NCBI GenBank assembly: GCA_025331435.1
Contig: JAIWNI010000057.1
Coordinates: 124,001-188,000, forward strand
DNA: 64,000 nucleotides
Direction of reading: 5' to 3'
Source of the DNA: Choanephora cucurbitarum
Taxonomy: Eukaryota; Mucoromycota; Mucoromycetes; Mucorales; Choanephoraceae
A model generated the notes under the pieces. That model was not told where the DNA came from, ran no database searches, and saw only the letters and a program-made list of their open reading frames with translations. How positions within the stretch are numbered: position 1 is the first letter of the stretch; each line of letters starts with the position of its first letter. Below, in pieces: positions 52,972 to 63,326 of the stretch. The translations under genes were made by a program, and so were the position numbers.

Positions 52972-53795
52972 ATCGTATCATTTGCACTCCTCAAACACTT
53001 CTCTATTAGAAAGACATTTTGCAAAAAGCAGCTTTATCTTCGTCTTGTTGCCTCTTGTTGCCTCTTGTTGCTTTTCTTGGTCTTTCTTTGCTGTTGCCTG
53101 CATCAATCGCATAGTCAAAGAAATGGGCTGATGCTTCCAAACGAACCTATTGGCGATCAATCGATACAAGCAATAACAAAGAAAGACCAAGAAGAGAAGA
53201 TTGTTGTCATGTCTTTGCCAATCAAGCAGGCATTTCTTTTTCTTTCACTGTCGCTTTCTTGTAAGTATTTTCTTCTTATGTTGTCATCATTGCCATCTCT
53301 CTTTACATTACTCTGCTACTGTAGTCGATACACTCTTCCTTCTGCCGATCCTAATTGCAATGCCTTTCTTTTTTGGGAACAATAAAGAATGCTTTTTAAA
53401 AGCCAGTTGCAGAACGCGTGAACATGTGAACATGAGCTCATTCATCTTGTCCCTTTATTTTTTATTTCTTTACTTTTGTGACTCTCTCTGAAGCCCTTCA
53501 GGACACACTGTAACTGCGTGCTCTTCTATGTTTGGGCTTATTTTCTCTTGCGTGTTGTAGATAAGGTAATTTTAGGCACTGGACACATTGTATATCATTT
53601 TTCTTTTTTTTTTTCCCTTTTTACTTGAGTGCCAAAGGGAAAAAGAAAATAAGGGTCTCCTTTTTGGGTTTTGCTCAAAATAAGGTTTCGCGTTACACAA
53701 CCCCGCTCTTTTCTTTTTTCATCATGCGAAATAGGTTCTCTTCTTTTTTTGGAAAAAAGGCCAAAAGGATAAAAAAGAAAAAAAAAGCTTAGACC
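52972..53795. other. Desert segment, nothing supported
   Basis: No gene recognised. A triple CTCTTGTTGC-type repeat lies near 53045-53070. Confidence 0.4.
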
Positions 53796-54325
53796 ACCTA
53801 GCCAAGCATGTAGTCAATAGCTACTTCAATAAGTGATATTAAAATATGCGCAAAAAAGAAGCTTCTTAGAAAGTAACTAATACTAAGAAAAAGAGAGGAT
53901 AAAGTAAAGACATGGAGTAATTTCCAAAAACGGAAATGTGAGAGAAAAAAAAGATCGATAGAAGAAAAAGAAAAAAAAAAGAATGAAAAATGAAAGAGAG
54001 GGTAGAGGCGTACAGATATTCACTGCCTTACCCGCTGTAGTCAGGAAGAGAAGTAGAGAGAGTAAAGCAATAGTAACAGCGTGTTTTCTTTACTTTTTTC
54101 TTTTTCTTTTTTTCATTTTCTTACAGAATAGCTCTGCTTGTTATGTATTTACGATCAGATTTGAAAAGAAAAAAAAAAAAAAAGAGAGAGAGAGAGAGAA
54201 AAAGATCGGTAATAAATCAAGCACCAATCGGATCGCTCCTCGACTTAACTAAGGCCGTCTTTATGAACTGTTTAATGACCATAGTAGCTAAAGGCAATAG
54301 GTAGTCAGATGTGATATGCTGAACA

Positions 54326-54646
54326 TTATAGCAGTAAGTGGTACAGAAGAGGTAGTGCAGAGTAAAGTACGAGAGAAGCCAAATCCAATTTAGTTTCCGC
54401 CTTTCTATTTTTTTTTCTTCTCGCACTTATTCCAAGATCAGCAAAGATGGAGGTGAGCTGACCAAGCTTGAAGCTAAGAAGAGTAGTATCAGTAACAACG
54501 AAAGCAGCAATAAAAGCAATAAAAGCAACAACAGCAGCAAAAGCAATAAAAGCAACAACAGCAGCAAAAGCAACCTTTCTATGACGCGGCATCTTAGTCT
54601 TCATGCTTATTTCCTTTTTTTTTTTCTCTTTTCGAGCATCCCGCAT
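54326..54646 (-). CDS. Repeat-borne ORF with Ala/Val/Phe helix and LGQLTSIFADLG
   Basis: A 106-codon frame from the ATG at 54646, with further in-frame ATGs at 54604 and 54592. It has a Lys/Arg-rich start, then a hydrophobic stretch built from a GCT/GTT/TTT-type triplet repeat (VAFAAVVAFIAF...) long enough to span a membrane. It continues LSFKLGQLTSIFADLGISARRKKNRK. The LGQLxSIFADxG part is also recognisable in copy A, with several differences, mostly at codon positions that change similar residues. Copies A and C are broken by a stop and a frameshift respectively. It may be a remnant of an element gene; the family is not recognised and coding is unproven. Confidence 0.3.
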   Translation of the reverse strand: MRDARKEKKKKEISMKTKMPRHRKVAFAAVVAFIAFAAVVAFIAFIAAFVVTDTTLLSFKLGQLTSIFADLGISARRKKNRKAETKLDLASLVLYSALPLLYHLLL

Positions 54647-54659
54647 ACTTTCTGCTAGA

Positions 54660-55004
54660 TCAGCTTTCACCAAAGTAAGAGAAGGACAAAGAAAGATACG
54701 GTATTTCTTTTGCTCTCGTTTTGTTCTTGTCTTGTTCTCGCAATACTTGACAATAAAAAGGCACTGATCTTAGTGCTGGATGACACATATTGAGCAAACG
54801 CAAAAAAGCAGAGCTGCTGCATGCTAGGCCGGTGAGAAGAAAATAGTATGAAGAGACAAGACACAACCCGCACAGCTCGCAGATTACGACGAACACATAT
54901 ATGAATATACGTACATACATACAGTCGACCAGTTGTGTTTGAGACAAAGAAAAGCCAAAAAAGGTCAGAAAAGTCAGCAGGGATAGCAAAGAACCAGAGA
55001 CCAT
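54660..55004 (-). CDS. Repeat-borne hydrophobic ORF, copy B
   Basis: A 114-codon frame starting MVSGSLLSLLTFLTFFGF, which resembles a signal peptide, followed by hydrophobic segments and a Cys-containing middle (CELCGLC). The counterpart in copy C (63368-63709) is one codon shorter through an in-frame 3-nt indel and is otherwise nearly identical. Preservation in two copies is weak evidence of coding, because the copies are so similar. An overlapping frame is also open, so coding is unproven. No known family. Confidence 0.25.
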   Translation of the reverse strand: MVSGSLLSLLTFLTFFGFSLSQTQLVDCMYVRIFIYVFVVICELCGLCLVSSYYFLLTGLACSSSAFLRLLNMCHPALRSVPFYCQVLREQDKNKTRAKEIPYLSLSFSYFGES

Positions 55005-55046
55005 ATGGATAAGACCGAGTATGGCGACAAGTTGAATAGTGAATAT

Positions 55047-58000
55047 TGTATATTGGATATCGGATGATGTATAGCAATCAAGTCTAGAAGAAAAATGTAC
55101 CAACTTTAGATAAAATGTATTGCATGCAACAAGATAAGTAGCTGGAGAGGCAGAAGTACTGTAGGACATTGTTCATGAATGCACCTGAAATGCTGTGGAT
55201 GCAAGGGATCCAATAAGAGGGGTAAGACGCAATGACAGGTTGGACGCTGAATGTTGATTGTTGAGTGTCGAAGTTTGGAGTGTCAGCGATTGCCAATGAT
55301 AGCAGCTGGTTGCTGACTAGCTGTAGAAGAAGGATTAACAAAGCACAGACAGAACATAGGCAATGAGATAAAAAAAAAAGTGACAAAGGAGATGAGCAGA
55401 GAAGCAAAGTGAGAGATGGAGCTAAAGAGGAACTGCGAGCAGATGAACTAAATTAGGTTTGATTGGATTGGTATGTAGATAGCCTGAGAAAACATAGCTG
55501 CTGTAGATGCATTTTCACCTGCATACAAATGATTGAAGATTAGTTGTAAATGTGGTATGAGGATATCATTTAGTTGGCGATGCTATAAAAAATGGATCAG
55601 TGATGGTTGAAGAGAAGGACCTGCATTAGATCATTTTGAGGAAGCCCGCATAGTAAGTCCAAAAGCCAAAAGAAAGAAAAAAGCAGTGAGGGCAGCATAG
55701 AAATGCTCTAGATAGACCCAAAAAGACACAATAAAAGGAAGCAAAGAATGTATGCACTTGTACGACAAAACAAAGTCAAGAAAAAGAAAAAGAGAAGTTT
55801 TGGTGCAGATTGCAGTTAAAAGAGAGTAGATCTATTGTGGTGGTTGAGAAAAAATAGAGGTAAAAAAAAAAAAGAGAGACCCTGAGAGAGTTATGACCGT
55901 AAAAGAAGCTACGGCTTAATACGCTGACAGAATGCCAAAGAGAGGTTAGACAGACACAGACTGAAAGTTTACATTTCTGTCAAGACGACTGCAGCTTATG
56001 TTGACAGAAAGTGTCTCGACAGCTAAGATACTCACGAATGAAAATGCTACAATGCTATTAATAATTGCCTCATTATGAGTGTCATAATTTTTGGGTATTT
56101 GAGATATCAACTGTCTGTGGAGGTTTACCAAGTTTATCTTGAAGTGTCTGAACTTGAAAGCAAATTACTGCTGGCCTGTTTGTGACATTGTTCTCATCAA
56201 TTATACGTGCATATGAAGTTGTTCTGTACTTTTTCTCCTTTTTCCTTTTACATTTAATTGAATGACAGACAAAAGGCTTGTAGCAACAATAAATGCTTTT
56301 GTATATATGAAGAATAGAGAGTGATGGTTGCAACTTGAACTGTAAGAGCATAATCATCATGTAGAGCCAAGATGAAAGGTAAACAAATGCAAACGCAAAA
56401 AAAATGAGAATTTAAGTGTCATTAACTAGTGTTAAGCATGATGACTATGATAAGAGAAAAAGAAAAAAAACTATGACGATAGACATGGAGACAGAAGGCC
56501 ATCCTGTAGATAAATAGTAACAAATAAAAGCATATTCATAGAAAAATGGACTGAACCTGCTTTATGCATCAGCAGTAGAGACACGAGGTAAAGAAGGTGG
56601 AAGTTATGATTTTACACTGTTTGGCCATGCTTTGAATAAAACTTGGTTCTGTTTGCACTTTATCCGCTTTCTGACAGAAGTCATTGCTTATCAGTCAACT
56701 AATAGTAATTGTACAGATATGCCCCCACTCCCTGCTTTGTTTAACTCTCTTATAAAATACACCTATACACTAATATTTTATTGTCAAGAGGAAAGCATTT
56801 TTTTGTCTCCTTGAGCAACTTTGATTATTATAATAAAATTCACCGCATGATATTTTTTTGGGATAGTAACAATCAGCAATAGAACAACGAATGTGTAGTT
56901 TTTTCAGTTTCGTAGACCAATACTGTTTCTATCATTGAGACAGCCTTTAGTCTTTTACGGAAAGTCTGGCCATCTTAGCTTCTTCCTTTTTATTAACAAG
57001 CCCTTTAGGCTCCATACACCAGAAAATTAGTCAAAGAAAGATGGATCTTGCTATATGACATGCCTCTTCACGTTTTTTGAGCACACAAACACAAGTATGT
57101 ATGTGCATGTAGATGTATATAATCATACTCATCTATTCGTCACTTTCAACACCTCAACCGAGAAAAAGACAGAGACAGAGACAGAGGTATTTGGGACTGA
57201 GTGATCCCGTTGGAAGTATTTCAACAGCATAAAAAAAAGAAAGGGAAGGAGAGAGACAACAACGCAGAGAGTAAGCCTTTCTTTCAACTCGCTTTCACAA
57301 GCCAAAGAGGAAAGCTTAGTTCTGTTCGCACCATCCTAACTTCGTAACATAAAAGTCGATCCATCTGTTCACTAACAAGAAATAGTACAAGTATACCTGT
57401 ACCTACTTTCTCTATCTAGATCCCTACAGGGCTGCTCATAGGTTGTCAAAAGATTAGGCGGCTTGGTAACACTTTGGCCGTCTTTGACTCAATCCCAACA
57501 CAAATGACAAGAGCCGTTCGCAAAAATAAACTAGCGCAAGACAGCAGACAGATCATGTCCTGACATCAAATGAGTCTGATAGTCAATAATATGATTCAAA
57601 TATATAAATCAGATAGTCAGGTGGTATAAGATCATACTCAATGTTGTTTTATGCAGCAGCAGCTCTTTTTTACTTCATTACTTTTTCTGTCTAATTATGA
57701 AAGCCGAACTCCAGAAAAGCTTTTTTTTCTTAACAATCAGACGAGCCTGATTTCATCAAAATGCTGTATACAGAAACCATACTACTATCAAAATGGCCAT
57801 TTAGTCTTTTTTGTATCGCAAGGACCTAGTTGCCTTACCTGAGATAGAACAGTAAAAAGATATAAATCAGTCCCTTATCAACTCACTGGTCTCAATTATG
57901 ATTGTTTGCTAAACAATCTTACTCATAATAAATGATTAAATTGTCAGTCGATCTATTGTGCGCTAATGCCTTTTTTTTTCACTTCAATAAAAGAAGACAA

Positions 58001-58168
58001 CATGAGGGGCCTCTAAGATACAGAATTATAGGCAAAGTTGGTAAATTTTGAGTTCAATTATTTTTATTTCAGCTGAAATCAACAACAGCATTAAGTTAAA
58101 AATAGAAGAGCGCTTTACAGTCGAGTCGTACACTTGAATTATAAGATTCTTGTCTATTAAGGTCAAAC
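55047..58168. other. Desert segment, nothing supported
   Basis: No gene recognised. A purine-rich stretch runs from about 55330 to 55910. Part of 55047-55110 resembles 51230-51255 (TATTGGATATCGGATGATGTATAGC versus a diverged version), hinting at a further old repeat copy. Confidence 0.4.
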
Positions 58169-58288
58169 ATTTTCATTTTCATTGATTTTCATTGATTTTC
58201 ATTGATTTTCATTTTTTCATTTTTTCATTTTTTCATTTTTTCATTTTTTCATTTTTTCATTTTTTCATTTTTTCATTCATTTTCATTT
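58169..58288. repeat. TTTTTTCAT / TTTTCATTGA tandem tract
   Basis: Begins as ATTGATTTTC units (about four) and turns into a run of TTTTTTCAT nonamers up to 58288, immediately before the larger minisatellite. Confidence 0.95.
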
Positions 58289-58293
58289 TAAAA

Positions 58294-58700
58294 TTGTCCC
58301 TTAGCCCAACAGAAGAAAAGCGAAGTTTAAACCTCACTCAAAGAAGATAGAACTACCCGCCATTCATTCTTCGTTTGCCCTTAGCCCAACAAAAGAAAAG
58401 AAGGGTGTTGAACCCAACTACAAGAAGATAGAACCACCCACCGTTCATTCTTCATTGTTTGCCCCTTAGCCCAACAAAAGAAAAGCAAGATTTGACTCTC
58501 ACTTAAAGAAAGAAGGCCGCCCATTCGTTCTTGTTGTCCCCGTAGCCCAACAGAACAAAAGAAGGGTGTTGAACCCAACTACAAGAAGAGAACTACCATC
58601 CGCTCATGCTTCATTGTTTGCCCCTTAGCCCAACAGAACAAATACAAAGTTTGAGTTTTGCACCAAGAAGATAGAATGACCGCCCATTCATTCTTCATTT
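58294..58700. repeat. Alternating A-B minisatellite, five units of about 80 bp
   Basis: The anchor TTAGCCCAAC recurs at 58301, 58381, 58466, 58542 (as GTAGCCCAAC) and 58625, periods 80, 85, 76 and 83. Units alternate in their middle: type A (…AGTTTAAACCTCACT-like), B (GGGTGTTGAACCCAACTAC), A, B, A, each ending in a version of CCCATTCATTCTTC. The array is therefore a dimeric higher-order repeat of about 160 bp. Confidence 0.92.
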
Positions 58701-61380
58701 GTAAAGTGATGTGAATTGAAGAAAAAAACAAAACGAGAAAAGTCATTTTTTGATCCTTATTTATAGTTTTTTGACAGGTAGAAATTTTTGTGGAAGCCAG
58801 TCCTCTGATAAACAGTCCTATTCTATTGCATCATTGTTTATTCTCACGTGAAAATCACTTGGAATAGCAAGAGAGGACAAGAGGCGTGAACAAGGTCTAA
58901 AGAGTTGAGAGAAGTCTTCACTTTTGTTAATTTATGCAAGCGTTTACTATACAAGCTCCTTTTCAAAACATATAGATTATAGCAACACTTGTCCAACCAT
59001 GTTAAGCTGGTCAGTGCGTATTAACTCTCCGCCTCTTTGATGATTTTGAGTAAGTACCAGCAACAAGCTATGTCAGCTCGATCGGTTGTAAATGATGTAT
59101 GCGCTTAAGACCAAACATAACAAATGCTTACTTTAGGAGCTCATGAGTTGTTGGCATTTTTTTGGTGATTTTGTTTGAATCAATTTTGCTTTTAAGCTAT
59201 AAGTCAGATCGTCAGCAAAACAAACTCAACAAGAGAAGATGTTACCCTAATTTTTGACATTATGATACGTAATAAATCCTCAAACAAATAAATTATTGTT
59301 ATGTCATCACTACCTTCTCTTGGATGAAAGACCTTTTATCGATAGGCCTAAAGCGATACCTTCTCAATATATCTATTCTTTTAGAATAAGACCAATATTC
59401 TGACTAGATCAAGACAAGACATTAAGGGCAAAAGCTAATCAGGAGCATAGTCAAAGGCAACAGTAGTCGGCTAAACATGTTTCAAGCATGGAGTTTGTAT
59501 GCGGAATGTCAATGGGATGATTTCAACTTGGTGAAAAGCAATCTGAGATATTGAAACGATTCGCTTTTGTAAACTTTGCAATTCGTATACCGATCTGTGT
59601 ATCAAACAATACAAACAAAGACCAAGTAGCGTTCGGTCTAAACTCAGTCTCAAACTGCCGAAAACAAAGTGGGAAACAAAGAATAAAGCCTATAAAAGCA
59701 AAGTAAACAAACCGAGTGCCTAATCTGACAACCAGCTTTTTACTGCTGATATGGCAGGAGATTCAAAATTGCCTCTAGACTTACAATTACTGTAAGATCT
59801 CATCTGTTCAACAGAATAACGACAAAGTTCGAAGCCTCCTAAGAGTTAGGAAGGTTTCAACACTTTATTGCTTATACCTTCATGTAATCGTCATGAAGTT
59901 GGCCTGCTATAAGTAATTGGCTATTGGTAGATAAGATAAGACGTAACGGAGATTGACATTATTGATTAAAGACCAGGCCGCTTTCTAGCAATGGACAGAA
60001 AGTATGAACAAAAAGTAGATTTCACAATGATTTCGATAAAGCATCATTATTTACAACTATAAATTTCTCTGAAGTATTAAAAGAAAACTGGTGTTCTTCG
60101 GTTCTTTGGTTGCTCTCATCTATTTTGTTATATCCTTACTTGTTCTGTAAAAGCAGATGTCACATAGTTAAGGGAACTGAGTTCCTTGATATATGCATAT
60201 TCTTCGTGCTAATCTGAAAACTTCTGTTGACTAGACATGACTGAACAAGCTTCTGAACTACACGCAAAGTTATTTATGTTGAGACAATTTTTTAGTTTGA
60301 TTTGACCAAGCAAAGCTCAGCCAACTAAATCACACCTATTTAGCAATTATTAAATCTGGTCAAACTTATTAGATTTCAAACAAATGCGCTTGAATCTTAA
60401 TTAAACTTGAAAGAGCCCAGTGCTTTTTCTTTTTTAACAGAAATCTAAAACTAACCGCATAAGTGTGTTTAGTTGAGCTCCTCCGAAGAGCTTTATTCTC
60501 TACATTGACTGTAGAAAGAGCTTCATTTTTGAGTACACCTGATGTCTGATTAAATGTCAGAACAACAACAACTACGGAATCCGTTTTAAAAAAACTACTT
60601 TGTGTCCACAAGAGCTTTACAGACAAAACGCAGTAGTCTAAGTCAGTATCCTTACATACTTGCTGTATAAGGACAACTCTCTTTTTTTTTGTAGAGAATT
60701 GATGTATAATCAACATCAATTGTAGACAAGACACTAATCTCAGTCTTTAAGTACAGTTTGTGCAAGCTTTTCTTTTTATTCTTCTCCTTCTTTTTTATGG
60801 CAGTTTACTCTTCTTGTCGTGAAGATTGAGTGCTTGATTTTTAAGCTTATTTTAAATTATAAACCATTTCCCAAAGCTTCTCTTTTCTTCTTTGAAGAGA
60901 ACTCATTGTATCTCTTATTGAGGACTTTGTCTTCGTCTTATTTAATTTCTTGAAAAAAAAAAAAGAAGCATAAGCACGGTATGTACACGTTAGTTGGATT
61001 GCTTAGAGACGCTAATATGCAAATGTGCCTTGGTTTGAGAGAAGAAGTTGGAGCTATGTAAAATGCAAATATGTACCTCTACACGGCTCTACACTGCTTT
61101 GCTCTGTTGACATGAAAACATATCAAGCTCCACGAGGTATACGAGCCATCATGATCAAGACCTACAACAACCCTTTCTTGTACTTTCTTTCTTTTTGGTG
61201 GATACAAAATATCAAGATTGATAGTTAGCATCCCTCTCTTGATTCTGTTTTTGGACTCAAGACAACTTATGCGGCCTTTTATGAGAAGCGCAAAATTTTC
61301 ATGTTGTTGGTATCATTATTGTTATTATTTATTGGTTGACCATATGCTATTACAGCCATGTTTTATTCAAGCTTTGTATG
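58701..61380. other. Desert segment, nothing supported
   Basis: About 2.7 kb between the minisatellite and the transposon with no recognisable gene or repeat. Short open frames near 59471-59653 and 60369-60734 have no motifs. Confidence 0.45.
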
Positions 61381-61382
61381 TA

Positions 61383-62706
61383 CAGTCAACCAAAGAAATT
61401 TTTGTGGGATTTCAAAACCAACGTGGTCTTCTCAACGATCATGACAATATTAGCCTCAAAACTTTTGTTTAGTCATTGAGCAATTCACAATTTAAGAATA
61501 AAAATTCTTGAATGTACACTTCAGTTTTGCTTTGGAAACAAAAGAAATATATTAAATATTTTTATTAGAGCACTAATATTTTGTAGGACCCCCTTTAGCA
61601 TTAATCACCTCTTGCATGCCATTGGGCATGCTTTCAATGAGGCGATTGATTTCATCCATAGACACTTTGTTCCAAGCATTGTAGAGCTTATCTTCAGGGT
61701 TTTTTCTTCCACGAAAGTTGACCCATTTTTCATGGAAGAATCCTTTCATCTTCATCCATATATTCTCAATAGGATCGAGATCTGGTGATTGAGGAGGCCA
61801 GCATAACTTCTCAATACCATTGGATATTTTCCAATTACTGAACTCTTTTGATGTGTGAGGTCGTGCATTGTCTTCCATGAAAACAGCGCCGGGAACACTT
61901 TGACAAAAGTCCAGCAACACCGGTTTGTAGACATATTGGATCATCTCTGCAGACTTCACCTTATGTATTGGGAAAATTACCAAATGCGACTTCCTACCAC
62001 CACAAATAACACCCCATACCATATAGGTAGTCCTACCGCTAATGAACGACGGTTTGCACGCATTCTGGTTTGTATCTCTTTCCGGGTTCTTCTCCATACT
62101 TTTACCTTCTTCGGATTTTTACCAACCTCAAATGAAAACTCATCTGAGAAAATAACCTGTTTCCACTGGTCAACTGTCTAATCCTTATACTGTTTTGCAA
62201 AGTTGAGGCTTTTTGCTCTGTTTACATCACTCATAAAAGGTTTTTTTGTGGCTACCCTACTTCTGAGGTTCTTCTCATGAAGTGCCTTGGAGAAGATGAG
62301 GGTGGAAACTTTGGTAGGTAACTCCTATTGGAATTGCATAAGTGTTCTAGTCCGGTCTTGCTTCACAGCTCTCTTCAAGATAAACTTAACTCTATAGTCG
62401 ACCGCTTTTGAACGTTCAGAGGCTCTCAAAGACTGAACGGTACCTCGAGATTCGAAGTTGTTGCAAGTTCGTTTTACAGTTTCAGGTGAAAGTTGAAGAT
62501 CGCGAGCTATTTGGGCGTAGGAATGGCCTAAATTTTTGCGTTCGGCAACTTTAATTCTTGTTTCAGGAGTTAAGCGAGACATTCTAGTAGTTCTTATTTG
62601 CAGTTTATTAGAAATAAAAAGAGTTTGTATAATAATGTTCGAAGAAGGAACCTTCATCAATAATTTTCGGGATTTGAAATCCCACAAAACTTTCTTTGGT
62701 TGACTG
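61383..62706 (-). mobile_element. Tc1/mariner element, 1324 bp, with TA duplication
   Basis: Inverted ends starting CAGTCAACCAAAGAAA match for about 35 bp with one mismatch (T at left, G at right, after position 16). TA lies outside each end, at 61381-61382 and 62707-62708. The length is typical of a complete Tc1 element, and the transposase reads on the minus strand. Ends are well preserved while the gene is broken, so the copy could still be moved in trans but not by itself. Confidence 0.95.
61573..62582 (-). pseudogene. Tc1-family transposase, DD34E, disrupted
   Basis: Cut-and-paste transposase remnant. The ATG at 62582 begins MSRLTPETRIKVAERK, followed by a helix-turn-helix (YAQIARDLQLSPETVKRT) and part of a second. 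The catalytic motifs are all visible: FSDE, then FMEDNARPHT, then SPDLDPIENIW, with 34 residues between the second Asp and the Glu. Three lesions break it: an in-frame TAG at 62325-62327, another at 62178-62180, and a frameshift at about 62060-62100 near the VWRR segment. The C-terminus ends GGPTKY, typical of the family. Inactive as it stands. Confidence 0.93.
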
Positions 62707-62708
62707 TA

Positions 62709-63326
62709 CATCACTTCATGGCGCTATATGGTATGAATTGTTTGAGACCAAGTGCCTCACTATCAAGTAAACCATTTCCAATCAGTCAAATCAACAGAAT
62801 GAATTAAGTATGCTCTCATCCAGTTCGGTCAACCTTGCTTGTTCCATGACAAAAATCATGTTGCACAACAGAGCAAGATCATACTGTAAACCAACTTTCC
62901 CTTGAGCGTTGCATCATATCGCTTGTGTTAAAGAACCATCTCTCTGTCAAGAACAGTAAAAGAAAAAGAAAAAGTTCATACCGAGGCATAACTGCTATGG
63001 CTCCTCAGATCCTATCATGTACAAATGTCAAGTAATCTGCAGTAACTTCAGATTACCATCTCATTCGCACACTATCTCAATCCACCTGCATGTGTTTATT
63101 CCTCTCTCATCTCTGCTTTTATGTTTCTTTCTAGTGTTGTATTTGTTTTTATTTTTGTCTCTCAACTTACATCTCTCATGTTTCATCCATTGCTTTTTCT
63201 TTTCGTTCGATCTTCTTATTGCCTAGCCTCTATCTGCGATCTGATCAGCTCTTCTTTTTTCATTGCTTTCCTCTGTAGCAACAGCAGCAGCTAGTGAATG
63301 TATAATATCCAGCATCTAGTATTCAG
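62709..63326. other. Desert segment, nothing supported
   Basis: No gene recognised. A perfect 7-bp stem hairpin TAATCTG...CAGATTA lies near 63032-63055, and the right half is pyrimidine-rich. Confidence 0.4.

Larger units (their letters stand above)
53796..55046 (-). repeat. Dispersed repeat family, copy B
   Basis: The longest copy visible. Its inner part, 54369-55046, is a near-identical inverted copy of 63327-64000, with only a handful of substitutions and 1-4-nt indels noticed. The outer part, 53796-54292, matches copy A (44559-45063), but the segment 53865-54253 bounded by CTTAG...CTAAG is inverted relative to the flanks. That segment is 389 bp here versus 110 bp in copy A, owing to an extra insertion of about 280 bp rich in purines. 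Two open frames are carried on the minus strand. Confidence 0.88.

Noticed and set aside
52704..53385. Long ORFs on both strands over the TTTTC array
   Set aside because: They encode only Phe/Ser/Leu or Lys/Arg/Glu repeats produced by the pentanucleotide array.
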